NCBI GenBank assembly: GCA_002506665.1
Contig: DAXZ01000053.1
Span: 47,966 to 111,965 of the forward strand
Direction of reading: 5' to 3'
Length of the DNA stretch: 64,000 bases
Source: Nitrosopumilus sp. UBA526
Lineage (GTDB): Archaea; Thermoproteota; Nitrososphaeria; Nitrososphaerales; Nitrosopumilaceae
How positions within the stretch are numbered: the stretch's first letter is position 1; every line of letters begins with the position of its first letter. A model generated the notes under the pieces. That model was not told the origin of the DNA. It ran no database searches and saw only the letters and a program-made list of their open reading frames with translations. The translations under genes and the position numbers were made by a program. This document shows positions 35,582 through 44,258 of this stretch, piece after piece.

Positions 35582-36418
35582 GTGCGATTAGGATCAAGGA
35601 CGCCTGACAAATTTATCGAGCTACTAAATGATAAAATCAAGTCCATTCAAAGCACATATCTTTGCAAAATAACAGAGCTGACAGATGCTGCCAGCATCAA
35701 GGTAATGATGGGTGATGCCACAGTTACTGAACAGAAAACCTTTGATCCAAAGAACGTCTCAGACTATTTCCAGAGAATTGACAGCATGCTAAAGGAATGG
35801 TCTTTGCAAGACATATCAACAACAAACAACCAGGATACGAGGAGAATATTTACAAAATTTGAGATAAAGGAGGGAAACTATGTTCTCTCGGGGCATTTAT
35901 CACTACAGTTTCATGTGTTACTATACTATACACCTACCCAGAGAGTAATTGACTGCCAAAAAGAGCTTGCAGATATAATAGACATGACAAAAAACACCCA
36001 AGCGCAGTTCTCAGATAACAGTGATCAGACTGTCTTGGACAAGCTAAAAGAGATGGGTTACAAGGACTTTGATCACCAAAAATTATTTGAGGTGTTTTAC
36101 GAGAATGACGAATTTAGAGAAAAGGTCTTTGCAGAGATTCAAAAGGATGCAGGAGTGAATTTTCAAGAACTTGCTGAAAAAAAGACAAAGCTCTTCTCAG
36201 AACTTGATTCGTTATTAATTGAAACATATCAGACATCACCTGTACTAATTGATGATTCTAGACTAGTCTCAGGTGAGGAGGGATGTCTCTTGACACTAGA
36301 CATAGAGTTTCTCAAAAATAACAGCAGGGACGGGGTCTTTGACCCAAGAAAGATGCCAGATGCCATCAAAGAGAACATCAAAAGACGCATAAAGGAACTA
36401 GACGTAGCAGTAAGTTAG
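35582..36418 (+). CDS. Unknown conserved-looking cytoplasmic protein
   Basis: A 278-residue protein rich in Lys, Asp and Glu, with no Cys motif beyond scattered residues and no membrane segment. Segments such as YVLSGHLSLQFHVLLYYTP (beta-rich, central) and FEVFYENDEFREKVFAEIQ (helical) suggest mixed alpha/beta folding. GTG 35582 follows a TATA-like GTTTAAGGC by about 28 bases, supporting the start. I do not recognise the family and the neighbours give no clue. Confidence 0.7.
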   Translation: MRLGSRTPDKFIELLNDKIKSIQSTYLCKITELTDAASIKVMMGDATVTEQKTFDPKNVSDYFQRIDSMLKEWSLQDISTTNNQDTRRIFTKFEIKEGNYVLSGHLSLQFHVLLYYTPTQRVIDCQKELADIIDMTKNTQAQFSDNSDQTVLDKLKEMGYKDFDHQKLFEVFYENDEFREKVFAEIQKDAGVNFQELAEKKTKLFSELDSLLIETYQTSPVLIDDSRLVSGEEGCLLTLDIEFLKNNSRDGVFDPRKMPDAIKENIKRRIKELDVAVS

Positions 36419-36491
36419 CACTAGGGAAAAAGAGAATCCATCCCTTGGCATATAGAAGAAGTCAAATACACCTGCACCGAAATTCTTTCAA

Positions 36492-37700
36492 ATGACCCCT
36501 ACATATGCAGACATACTAGCAGCAAGAGAACAGCTCAGAGACAAGATAAAGAGAACGTCACTGATACACTCTCTGACCTTTAGCAAGATAACAGGCTCTG
36601 AGATTTATTTCAAGAATGAATTCAGACAAAAGACTGGTTCATTTAAGATTCGTGGGGCATACCTCAAGATAAAATCACTTACAAATGATGAAAAGAGACG
36701 CGGAGTAGTTGCAGCATCTGCAGGAAATCATGCACAAGGTGTGGCGTTTGCATCAGCGTTAGAAAAGATTCCCTGCACCATTGTAATGCCAAAGAATGCC
36801 TCACCTGCCAAGGTGGCCGCTGCGCGTGGATATGGCGCCACCATAATTCTTGATGGAGTAAACTATGATGAATCATCATCAAAGGCAAAAGAGATAGCAG
36901 AAAAGACTGGCGCCATAATGATACATGCGTTTGATGATCCACAGATAATTGCAGCTCAGGGGGTCATAGGACTAGAGATACTAGAAGACCTGCCTGACGT
37001 TGATGAGATATATCTGCCAATAGGTGGTGGCGGACTAGCAGCTGGAACACTGATTGCAATAAAAGAGAAAAACCCGCAGGTCAAGGTAATTGGCGTACAG
37101 TCAAGGGCATATCCTGCAATGCACGACTCTGTAAAGCAAGGAGCTATCACTCAAAGCGGCGGGGAGAGGACCATTGCTGATGGCATCTCAGTCAAGGTGC
37201 CAGGCCAGATGACATATGATATAATTAAAAGACTCATAGATGACATTGTCTTAGTAGATGATGTAGAGATAACAAAGGCAATGTTTCTATTAATGGAGAG
37301 AATGAAGTTTGTAGTCGAGCCTGCTGGGGCTGCAAGCTTGGCCTATCTAATATCGAAAAAACCGGCCGTAGGAAAAAAAGTCGTTGCAGTACTAGCAGGA
37401 GGAAACGTGGACATGTATCTTTTGGGGCAGATAGTATACAAGGGTCTAGCTGCCACAGGAAGACTGTTACGGTTGTCTGTCATATTAGCAGACAGGCCGG
37501 GGGCATTCAAGGAGATTGTAGAGGAGATAGCACTTGCCAATGTAAACATTGTAGAGGTGGTTCATGACAGACTAGGTTCTGAGCTCAATGCTGGTTCCAC
37601 CAAAGTTACGATGAGCCTTGAGACGCAGGGAAGAGAGCAGGCAGAGCACCTCATAAATGCACTAAAGAAGCGAAATATCGAGTTTACGTTACTGGCATGA
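36492..37700 (+). CDS. ilvA: Threonine ammonia-lyase (threonine dehydratase)
   Basis: Catalyses PLP-dependent deamination of threonine to 2-oxobutyrate, the entry to isoleucine synthesis. The 402 residues have the PLP Lys at 52 (QKTGSFKIRGAY), SAGNHAQGVAFAS, and the PLP-phosphate loop GGGGLAAG. A C-terminal ACT-like domain (about 325-402; SVILADRPGAFKEIVEEI) suggests allosteric control, probably by isoleucine or valine. ilvD at 5.8 kb belongs to the same pathway. Thaumarchaeota may also use citramalate, so a catabolic role is possible. Confidence 0.93.
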   Translation: MTPTYADILAAREQLRDKIKRTSLIHSLTFSKITGSEIYFKNEFRQKTGSFKIRGAYLKIKSLTNDEKRRGVVAASAGNHAQGVAFASALEKIPCTIVMPKNASPAKVAAARGYGATIILDGVNYDESSSKAKEIAEKTGAIMIHAFDDPQIIAAQGVIGLEILEDLPDVDEIYLPIGGGGLAAGTLIAIKEKNPQVKVIGVQSRAYPAMHDSVKQGAITQSGGERTIADGISVKVPGQMTYDIIKRLIDDIVLVDDVEITKAMFLLMERMKFVVEPAGAASLAYLISKKPAVGKKVVAVLAGGNVDMYLLGQIVYKGLAATGRLLRLSVILADRPGAFKEIVEEIALANVNIVEVVHDRLGSELNAGSTKVTMSLETQGREQAEHLINALKKRNIEFTLLA

Positions 37701-37738
37701 ATTATAGATATTTTTAATCCAACATCTTTGACAATATA

Positions 37739-38878
37739 ATGACAAAAATTCTTGGAATTATAGGCGGAGGCCAGCTTGGCATGATGATTACCGAAGCTGC
37801 AAAAAAGATGCCTGAGGAGATATCCAAAGTTATTGTACTTGATCCCACAAAGGACTGCCCTGCATCACAGGCAGGAGCTACTCAGATCATTGCAGACTTT
37901 AAAGACCGAGATGCCATCATCAAGCTAGCAGAGTTGGCTGATATTATAACATATGAGATAGAGTCAGGGGACAGCAGTGTCTTAAAATCAGTCCAAGGGG
38001 CAGCGGAGATAAACCCGTCTCCAGAAACACTAGAGATTATTCAAGACAAGTATAAGCAAAAATCATTTCTGCAAAACCATGACATCCCTGTTTCAGAGTT
38101 TGTAGAGATACAGGGCATGTCAGATATCATAACAGGTCTTGAGACGTTTGGGTATCCTGCACTACTCAAAGCACGCAGAGATGCGTATGATGGACGAGGA
38201 AATTTCAAGATAGAGTCAAAAGATGACATTCAAAAGGCTTGGGATTATTTTGATGATAAATCTCTTCTTTTGGAGAGGTTTGTACCCTTTAGCATGGAGG
38301 TATCAGTAATTGCAGCTAGAAACACACGGGGGCAAATAAAGACATACCCACTAGTTGAGAACATCCACAAAGAAAACATACTGCGAGAGACGATTGCACC
38401 AGCAAGGGTATCTCAGAGTATCTCAAAGAAGGCAGAGCAGATTGCAGTAAAGACATTATCAGTGCTCAAGGGGGCAGGAACATTTGGGATAGAGATGTTT
38501 GTCACACATGATGAGATACTGATAAATGAGATTGCGCCCAGAGTGCACAATTCAGGACACCACACATTACAGTCAAGTGAGACTTCGCAGTTTGAGCAGC
38601 ACCTGCGAGCAATTCTAGGCCTGGAATTAGGCAGTACAAGACTGCTTTACAATTCCATAATGTTTAATGTGTTGGGCAGTGACGAATTTACAGGAAGGTA
38701 CAGTCCACTTGAGATTTCAGGTGCCGGGGTATTTTTAAAGATGTATGGCAAAAAAGTATCAAAACCGTTGCGCAAGCTAGGACACGTTAACATCGTTGGA
38801 ATAAATGCCGAATCTGTAGATGAACTGCTAGCAAAGTTGGATACAATAAAACCAAATGTGGCAGTAGAGCCAATCTGA
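37739..38878 (+). CDS. purK: N5-carboxyaminoimidazole ribonucleotide synthase
   Basis: PurK converts AIR, ATP and bicarbonate to N5-CAIR in purine synthesis. The 379 residues start ILGIIGGGQLGMMITEAAKK, the diagnostic PurK N-terminus. ATP-grasp elements follow: YPALLKARRDAYDGRGNFK and INEIAPRVHNSGHHTL. A purE partner is not adjacent in the window. A TATA-like TTTTTAATCC lies about 25 bases before ATG 37739. Confidence 0.95.
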   Translation: MTKILGIIGGGQLGMMITEAAKKMPEEISKVIVLDPTKDCPASQAGATQIIADFKDRDAIIKLAELADIITYEIESGDSSVLKSVQGAAEINPSPETLEIIQDKYKQKSFLQNHDIPVSEFVEIQGMSDIITGLETFGYPALLKARRDAYDGRGNFKIESKDDIQKAWDYFDDKSLLLERFVPFSMEVSVIAARNTRGQIKTYPLVENIHKENILRETIAPARVSQSISKKAEQIAVKTLSVLKGAGTFGIEMFVTHDEILINEIAPRVHNSGHHTLQSSETSQFEQHLRAILGLELGSTRLLYNSIMFNVLGSDEFTGRYSPLEISGAGVFLKMYGKKVSKPLRKLGHVNIVGINAESVDELLAKLDTIKPNVAVEPI

Positions 38879-38913
38879 TTAGATTTATTAATTGATGGCA
38901 AAGAGAGTAATTT

Positions 38914-39306
38914 ATGGCGCTAACCCCCGCATTGATAATTACAGGCATTGCAATTGTACTATTGACAGTTTATGGACTAGATGTAGTTGTAGGGTATAGT
39001 ACAGATAGCGGCGAGGGGTTTATCCCATTTGATCACAAGACCCGGGGCATAGGACTAGGGCTTCCGGCACTGATATTGCCATTTGTTGCATACCTTGTCT
39101 CAAGACATGACCCCTCAAAGAGATTGGGAGTTATGATAATTATTGCAGGGGTATTAATTATTGTTGGAGGCGCAGTAGTAATTGGAAATGCAGATCCAAT
39201 CAAAGATGCAGAAACAGGTAGAGATGCGACATCAGAGGCCGCCCCATTAATCATTGCAGGACTAGTCCAGATGGGACTAGGAGTATTCAAGATTAAAAGA
39301 TCCTAA
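38914..39306 (+). CDS. Small polytopic membrane protein
   Basis: A 130-residue protein with about four membrane helices: 5-27 (LIITGIAIVLLTVYGLDVVV), 46-62 (LGLPALILPFVAYLVS), 71-90 (LGVMIIIAGVLIIVGGAVVI) and 110-125. The loop between helices 1 and 2 is acidic and polar. Gene position after purK and before the 42-residue Cys protein gives no functional clue. It looks like a real, conserved membrane protein of unknown role. Confidence 0.68.
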   Translation: MALTPALIITGIAIVLLTVYGLDVVVGYSTDSGEGFIPFDHKTRGIGLGLPALILPFVAYLVSRHDPSKRLGVMIIIAGVLIIVGGAVVIGNADPIKDAETGRDATSEAAPLIIAGLVQMGLGVFKIKRS

Positions 39307-39313
39307 TTGAATT

Positions 39314-39442
39314 ATGATGCCTACCTGTACTAGATGTAAAAATGACGTAAACAAGGTGTATGACTGTGATCATACAGATTTTAAAGAATATTGTGTAGAG
39401 TGCTATACAGAACTGCACTATTACATGACAGAGAACAAATGA
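39314..39442 (+). CDS. Small Cys-rich protein, probable zinc binder
   Basis: A 42-residue ORF starting MMPTCTRCKNDVNKVYDCDH with a second CxxC-type pair (YCVECYTE), a zinc-ribbon or treble-clef arrangement. It lies seven bases after the membrane protein gene, probably in its transcript. Real coding is supported by the Cys pattern; function is unknown. Confidence 0.58.
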   Translation: MMPTCTRCKNDVNKVYDCDHTDFKEYCVECYTELHYYMTENK

Positions 39443-39599
39443 CACAGCAGTTTATGCACTAGAATCTTTGACCAATTTTTCCATCTAGATAGGCACATAG
39501 TGCTCTGAATCGTTTTTGGTCATTTTATACACAAATCAATGATCTCAGAATGAGATATTTTCTGAAAACATAAAACCCAAAAGAATCACCCCATAATAG

Positions 39600-40268
39600 A
39601 TGAAGGCAATTATCCTGGCAGGCGGCAGAGGAAAGAGGCTACGGCCAATCACAGACTATGTCCCAAAACCACTTGTTCCTATTAGAAATATTCCAATAAT
39701 ACAGTGGCAGTTGCAGTATCTGAAAAAATTCGATATCAACGAGGCAGTCATCTGTACTGGTTACAAACAAGAGATGATTGAGAATTATCTTGATGCTAAA
39801 AAAACAGGAATCAAGCTAAGATTCTCAGTTGAAGAGACACCCCTTGGAACAGGCGGTGCAATAAAAAAAGCAGCAGAGATTATCCAGGCAGAGTCATTTT
39901 TTGTAATTAACGGAGATACCATAACTGACATTGATTTGAAAAGACTTGGAGCAAAAGAAAACTCTGTTGCGGCAATAAATCTGAGAACAAGGTTTGGAAT
40001 TTTAGAGACGATAGATGACAAGATTATACAATTTAAAGAAAAACAAGACATACCAGACCTATGGATGAATGCAGGAATATATCATCTAAATAGAAATATT
40101 CTCAAAGACCTGCCAGATAAGGGCGATATTGAAAAGACCACATTCCCAGAGTATGCAAAGAATGACAAGCTGTACGTTGTAAAATTCAAAGATGCAAGAT
40201 GGTATTCCATAGACTCGTTTAAGGATGTGGAGGAATGCTCTGCAGATATAGAAAAAATAATAAAATGA
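39600..40268 (+). CDS. Sugar-phosphate nucleotidyltransferase
   Basis: Forms NDP-sugars from a sugar 1-phosphate and an NTP for glycan or surface polysaccharide synthesis. The 222 residues begin KAIILAGGRGKRLRPIT, the nucleotide-binding signature, followed by PKPLVPIRNIPIIQWQLQYL and the metal-binding Asp in FVINGDTITDID. There is no C-terminal left-handed beta-helix, so it is the short form, like HddC or short mannose/glucose-1-phosphate enzymes. Sugar and base specificity cannot be read. Confidence 0.9.
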   Translation: MKAIILAGGRGKRLRPITDYVPKPLVPIRNIPIIQWQLQYLKKFDINEAVICTGYKQEMIENYLDAKKTGIKLRFSVEETPLGTGGAIKKAAEIIQAESFFVINGDTITDIDLKRLGAKENSVAAINLRTRFGILETIDDKIIQFKEKQDIPDLWMNAGIYHLNRNILKDLPDKGDIEKTTFPEYAKNDKLYVVKFKDARWYSIDSFKDVEECSADIEKIIK

Positions 40269-40272
40269 GAAT

Positions 40273-40413
40273 TTATGCACCAGTCTGATGCAATGTGACC
40301 ATACAGTATGCCATCTCTTCTACAAAAGGCTCATCCTTGCTTCTTAGAGCATACTTTGTGGCATCATCCCAAAACGTTGGCTTTGTATCATCTAATAATG
40401 TATGTTGGCTCAA
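40273..40413 (-). CDS. Small protein of unknown function
   Basis: From TTG 40413 the minus strand encodes 46 residues, starting LSQHTLLDDTKPTFWDDATK and containing EPFVEEMAYCMVTLHQTGA at the end. It reads like protein and a TATA-like AGTATTATCAG lies about 27 bases upstream. It converges with the nucleotidyltransferase gene. Too small to identify; a C-terminal remnant of a larger gene is also possible. Nothing else is visible in 40414-40548. Confidence 0.45.
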   Translation of the reverse strand: MSQHTLLDDTKPTFWDDATKYALRSKDEPFVEEMAYCMVTLHQTGA

Positions 40414-40551
40414 TGATTGATATCATGAAATGATCTGATAATACTCTGCCTCAATCAAAATTAACCTATTGCTAAAAGTGGATTCAATTTTGGCACATAA
40501 TTCCTTCAAATATAATATGGCAGAATGGTGCTACAAACATGAATAATCTGA

Positions 40552-40562
40552 AATTTTAAATA
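40552..40562 (+). promoter_or_regulatory. TATA-like box of module copy A
   Basis: ATTTTAAATAG is centred about 31 bases before GTG 40588 and 27 bases before an out-of-frame ATG at 40584. The same box precedes copy B. Confidence 0.5.
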
Positions 40563-40587
40563 GAATCACAACGTAAAATACACATGA

Positions 40588-41712
40588 GTGTTTGTATACC
40601 TCATATCATCGAGGTTTTGGTCTGATTTGGCAAATGAATTACAAGTCAAGGAACAGATAAACCACGAGTTACAAATTAAAGAGATGATAAGGGTCTGCAC
40701 TAGAGCATATTTTGACAAATGGGATGCGCCAATCTCAAAAACAAACCTTGTGAAATTTTTGTACAAAGCTACAAGAGAGGTATCACAAGATAACCCATTA
40801 AAGAACTGTATTCCATTTTATTGGTATATTCATGGGCCATATTCTCCACCATTATTAGACATAATTGAACAGTTATCAAAAGATGGAGTCTTGAAACATA
40901 ATGGAAAAGGATATCTTGCAAATTACACAAGACTCTGTGATCATGATGAACATTTTGACGAAGTGCAAAAAAAAATCCGAGATATCAATTACAATTCATC
41001 TGGCGTTATGGAAGAATTTCATCTAGACAAAGACTCGTACGGATTTTACATTTCATTTAAAAGCAGATTTACAGGCATGCTTCATAATTATTTTTATGAT
41101 CAAAATACTAGATTTACATACAAAGACTTGGAAGATATTTTACATCAAACCATTGGTGAATTCCCAACTGACATATTATATTCACAGTTTGGTAATGAAC
41201 ATCTAGATTTTATTGAAGTTGTTGTAGAACTCGCAAAAAAGGATTTGCCTGAGAAAGCTAAAAAAAGTATTGAACAAACATCAGAGAAGGTATTTGAAAC
41301 ATTTGCAAATGGTGTGAGGATTTTAGAGCATGATTCTTATTTTGATTCTGAAACCGAAAAATGGAAAATAGAATTCAAGGATTCAGTTAACGAATTAAGG
41401 CAAAATATTGATAGATTATATGAATTAGCTCATAGTCTAGGATTAAAAAAGACTTTGGTGACATTCCAAACTTTGATAGACGAGATTTTGAGTTTGAGAT
41501 CTAGGGGTGAATTAGTTAAGATACTCTTTGTACCAGGCAAGAATGATGCTAAACTAGATTATGGTGACATTGGTACAGAATTTTTCTATAACAAGAATGA
41601 CAAAGAATTTGAGGATTTATTAAGAAACTTTGAAAAATCCCATAATGCACATGTTGATTACTCCACAGACAAAGCTTTAGAATCCACTAACTATAGATTG
41701 ATTGCCTCGTGA
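40588..41712 (+). CDS. Panacea/YwgA-like domain protein, copy A; candidate antitoxin or regulator
   Basis: A 374-residue protein. Residues about 33-107 resemble the winged-helix-type Panacea (DUF4065)/YwgA region: a TNLVKFLYKATREV helix, PFYWYIHGPYSPPLLDIIEQ (the YxxGPYSP pattern) and SKDGVL. The remaining 260 residues are helical and charged, with no recognised domain (GMLHNYFYDQNTRF, FETFANGVRILEHDSYFDSE). Panacea domains are known as promiscuous antitoxin modules, which suggests a toxin-neutralising role here. Start is GTG 40588, with ATG 40684 as an alternative. It converges on the kinase-like gene with 26 bases of overlap. Domain assignment is by eye. Confidence 0.7.
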   Translation: MFVYLISSRFWSDLANELQVKEQINHELQIKEMIRVCTRAYFDKWDAPISKTNLVKFLYKATREVSQDNPLKNCIPFYWYIHGPYSPPLLDIIEQLSKDGVLKHNGKGYLANYTRLCDHDEHFDEVQKKIRDINYNSSGVMEEFHLDKDSYGFYISFKSRFTGMLHNYFYDQNTRFTYKDLEDILHQTIGEFPTDILYSQFGNEHLDFIEVVVELAKKDLPEKAKKSIEQTSEKVFETFANGVRILEHDSYFDSETEKWKIEFKDSVNELRQNIDRLYELAHSLGLKKTLVTFQTLIDEILSLRSRGELVKILFVPGKNDAKLDYGDIGTEFFYNKNDKEFEDLLRNFEKSHNAHVDYSTDKALESTNYRLIAS

Positions 41713-42493
41713 TTATCTTCAGAGGCGCCACAGGGCCTTTTTCGATTCTAGGAATAAGACCGGTTGTATAACATTGGTGTTTTTTAAATATCTTAAAAAT
41801 TTCAGTTTTAATTTCATCAATATCATGCCATGTTTTTAAAAAAATCTCTGTAAATATTGTTTTACGTGTTTTATCAATATGCCACTTTGTGCCAAAAAAT
41901 TTAATCATGATATTTGCAATTTCTCGAAAGATCTTCATATCCACATCTTTTATGGAAAAACTTTCATGATCAATAGAAATTAATTTTTTATCTGCTTTAT
42001 CCCATACAAAATTTCTAATATTTCTATCCCACAATCCTAATGCACATGACAAAGCTGCATTTCGAGCCAAATCTTTTAAAAAAATATTTTTTTCTTCTTC
42101 ACTTAATGATGAGGGTTCTAGATGGGCAAGATCAATTCTTGTATTTTGTACTCCCCAATCTATTAGCAAGCAGTCCCCCTGCCTCCATTTATCTCCATTC
42201 ATAGGAAATCCTGAAATACGTTTTATGTCATAATTTGGCAGTTTTAATTTATGTCTAATTTCATTTACAACAAGTTCCACCCGGTGAGATGTATTTTTAT
42301 CATATCTTAGTTTGACACTTGCATATCTTTGATTGTCAATGTTTAATCTATATTGTTTGTCTTCTAGTATAGACCTCCCCATACCATGTGCACCCCCGTC
42401 AATTACTTGGCAGGTATAATTGATAAAATCTGAAATAATGCAATTTGCTTGGATTGCATCTTTTTCATCCAACTCATATTCTTCTATTTTCAC
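41687..42493 (-). CDS. Kinase-like (HipA/PI3K-type) protein, candidate toxin
   Basis: A 268-residue protein with a kinase-type arrangement: Lys61 (YASVKLRYD) and Glu78 (VVNEIRHKL) in the N-lobe, a hinge near 108-115 (DCLLIDWGV), then the catalytic loop ALGLWDRNIRNFVWD with Asp156 and Asn161, and the metal-binding IDHESF (Asp175). The D-R-N-x-x-N plus I-D-H pattern recalls PI3/4-kinase and HipA-like folds rather than ordinary protein kinases. GTG 42493 follows a TATA-like ATTTAAAAAC by about 27 bases. It converges with the Panacea-like gene. Toxin role is inference from this pairing. Confidence 0.68.
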   Translation of the reverse strand: MKIEEYELDEKDAIQANCIISDFINYTCQVIDGGAHGMGRSILEDKQYRLNIDNQRYASVKLRYDKNTSHRVELVVNEIRHKLKLPNYDIKRISGFPMNGDKWRQGDCLLIDWGVQNTRIDLAHLEPSSLSEEEKNIFLKDLARNAALSCALGLWDRNIRNFVWDKADKKLISIDHESFSIKDVDMKIFREIANIMIKFFGTKWHIDKTRKTIFTEIFLKTWHDIDEIKTEIFKIFKKHQCYTTGLIPRIEKGPVAPLKIITRQSIYS

Positions 42494-42620
42494 ATTAAAA
42501 TTTGATAAAATCTGTTTTTAAATCCTAGGTATAAAAAAATAACCAATGAATTTTTGTTAAAAATCTGATCTAGAAATGCAGTAAACAGCTCAAAAAGAGA
42601 TACACTAGAATATACGTACT

Positions 42621-42648
42621 TGAACACATGTAAACCCCCGGTTCCTAG
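42621..42648. repeat. Short dispersed repeat, copy 2
   Basis: Close match to 7865-7892 (TGAACACATGTA then CGGTTCCTAG). It lies six bases after the end of module copy A. The following 42649-42857 has no supported gene. Confidence 0.4.
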
Positions 42649-42772
42649 CACTGCGTGAGCCGATAATACACAGAAAGATTCGTCGCTGTGTGAGGAATCG
42701 TAATGGTGGCAGGATGTTTGCTAACCTAACGAGTGCCATCATGACCTAGAATCTGAGGGGATGCAATCTGTA

Positions 42773-42839
42773 CGATGAGATTATCAAGTATGTGTGAGTG
42801 TTTTGATATAATTTTGTAAAATCAGCTTGAAAAAGATAG
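42773..42839. repeat. Dispersed repeat matching one arm of the palindrome at 63.7 kb
   Basis: CGATGAGATTATCAAGTATG and the following bases through GCTTGAAAAAG match 63733-63795 at roughly 80-85% by eye, and, inverted, the left arm at 63661-63732. It lies 18 bases before module copy B. Confidence 0.6.
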
Positions 42840-42860
42840 ACACGACGTAAACAATTATGA

Positions 42861-42871
42861 AATTTTAAATA
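42861..42871 (+). promoter_or_regulatory. TATA-like box of module copy B
   Basis: The box and the following 26 bases up to GTG 42897 match copy A almost exactly, so the promoter has been kept. Confidence 0.5.
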
Positions 42872-42896
42872 GAATCACAACGTAAAACACACATGA

Positions 42897-44021
42897 GTGT
42901 TTGTATACCTCATATCATCGTGGTTTTGGTCTGATTTGGCAAATGAATTACAAGTTAAGGAACAGATAAACCACGAGTTACAAATTAAAGAGATGATAAG
43001 GGTCTGCACTAGAGCATATTTTGACAAATGGGATTTCCCAGTTTCCAAAACAAATCTTGTGAAATTTTTGTACAAAGCTACAAGAGAGGTATCACAAGAT
43101 AATCCGTTAAAGAACTGTATTCCATTTTACTGGTATATTCATGGGCCATATTCTCCACCATTATTAGACATAATTGAACAGTTATCAAAAGATGGAGTCT
43201 TGAAACATAATGGAAAAGGATATCTTGCAAATTACACAAGACTCTGTGATCATGATGAACATTTTGACAAAGTATACAATAAATTACGAGATATCATTTG
43301 CAATTCAACAAGTGTTATTGAAGAACTTTATCAAGATATGGCTCCATGTAGATTTTATATTTCATTTAAAAGCAGATTTACAGGCATGCTTCATAATTAT
43401 TTTTATGATCAAAATACTAGAATTAAATACAAAGACTTGGAAGATGTTCTACACCAAACTGTCGGAGAATTGCCAATGGATTCATTATTTTCACTATTCC
43501 TAGATGCACATCTAGATTTTATTAGAATTGTTGTCAAACTCGCCAAATTAGATTTAACTGAGAAAGCGAAAAAAAATATTGAGCAAATATCAAAAGAGGT
43601 ATTTGAAACGTTTGCAAAGGGTGTGAGAATTTTAGAGCATGATTCTTATTTTGATTCTGAAATCGAAAAGTGGAAAATAGAATTTGTAGATTCATTTAGC
43701 GAATTGGAGAAAAATATTGATAGATTATATGAATTAGCTCAAAGTCTAGGTGTAAAAAACACTTTGGTGACATTCCAAAAATTAATAGACGAAATTTTGA
43801 GTTTGAGATCTAGAGATGAATTGATTAAGATACACTTTGTACCAGGCATAAATGATGTTGGATCAAACTTTGGTAACATAGACGCCGAATTTTTCCATAA
43901 CAAGAACGATAAAGAATTTGAGGTTTTATTAAGAAACTTTGAAAAATCACATAATGCAATTGTTGATCATTCTACAAACACGGGGTGGAACACTACCGTC
44001 TATAGGTTAACTGCTTCGTGA
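42897..44021 (+). CDS. Panacea/YwgA-like domain protein, copy B
   Basis: Second 374-residue copy, full length and open. The first 120 residues are almost identical to copy A. Divergence is concentrated in the middle (around 125-200) and the C-terminal 60 residues, with changes such as YNSSGVMEEFHLD versus CNSTSVIEELYQD. No stops or shifts have accumulated, so it seems to be under selection although its convergent partner is broken. The pattern fits an antitoxin kept after loss of a toxin, or a specificity variant. Same start choices as copy A (GTG 42897). Confidence 0.7.
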   Translation: MFVYLISSWFWSDLANELQVKEQINHELQIKEMIRVCTRAYFDKWDFPVSKTNLVKFLYKATREVSQDNPLKNCIPFYWYIHGPYSPPLLDIIEQLSKDGVLKHNGKGYLANYTRLCDHDEHFDKVYNKLRDIICNSTSVIEELYQDMAPCRFYISFKSRFTGMLHNYFYDQNTRIKYKDLEDVLHQTVGELPMDSLFSLFLDAHLDFIRIVVKLAKLDLTEKAKKNIEQISKEVFETFAKGVRILEHDSYFDSEIEKWKIEFVDSFSELEKNIDRLYELAQSLGVKNTLVTFQKLIDEILSLRSRDELIKIHFVPGINDVGSNFGNIDAEFFHNKNDKEFEVLLRNFEKSHNAIVDHSTNTGWNTTVYRLTAS

Positions 44022-44258
44022 TTATACGTAGAGGGATCTCTGGGCCTTTTTCGATTCTAGGAATAAGACCCTTGGTTTGACACTTGCATATCTTTGATTA
44101 TCAATGTTTAATCGGTATTGTTTGTCTTCTAGTACAGATCGTCTTGACCGTGTGGCACCCACGTCAATTACTTGGCAGGTATAATTGATAAAATCTGAAA
44201 TAATGCCATTTACTTGGATTGCATCTTTTTCATCCAACTCATATTCTCCTATTTTCAC
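44022..44258 (-). pseudogene. Kinase-like gene, copy B, internally deleted
   Basis: The first 60 or so residues (MKIGEYELDEKDAIQV and on to DNQRYASVK) match copy A. The frame then jumps, across a deletion of about 544 bases, to sequence corresponding to the last 20 codons of copy A, read in a shifted frame, and stops at 44022. The Lys61/Glu78 N-lobe, catalytic loop and metal site are lost, so no kinase activity is expected. The promoter and GTG start region are intact. Confidence 0.85.

Larger units (their letters stand above)
40549..42615. repeat. Direct repeat copy A of the convergent two-gene module
   Basis: This 2067-base block and the block at 42858-44380 are the same sequence apart from substitutions and a roughly 544-base internal deletion in the latter. 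Both begin at the TGAAATTTTAAATAG promoter element and end at CTAGAATATAC. The two are separated by 242 bases of unrelated sequence. Flanking 40 kb sequence is not duplicated, so the block moved or was copied as a unit. Confidence 0.88.
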
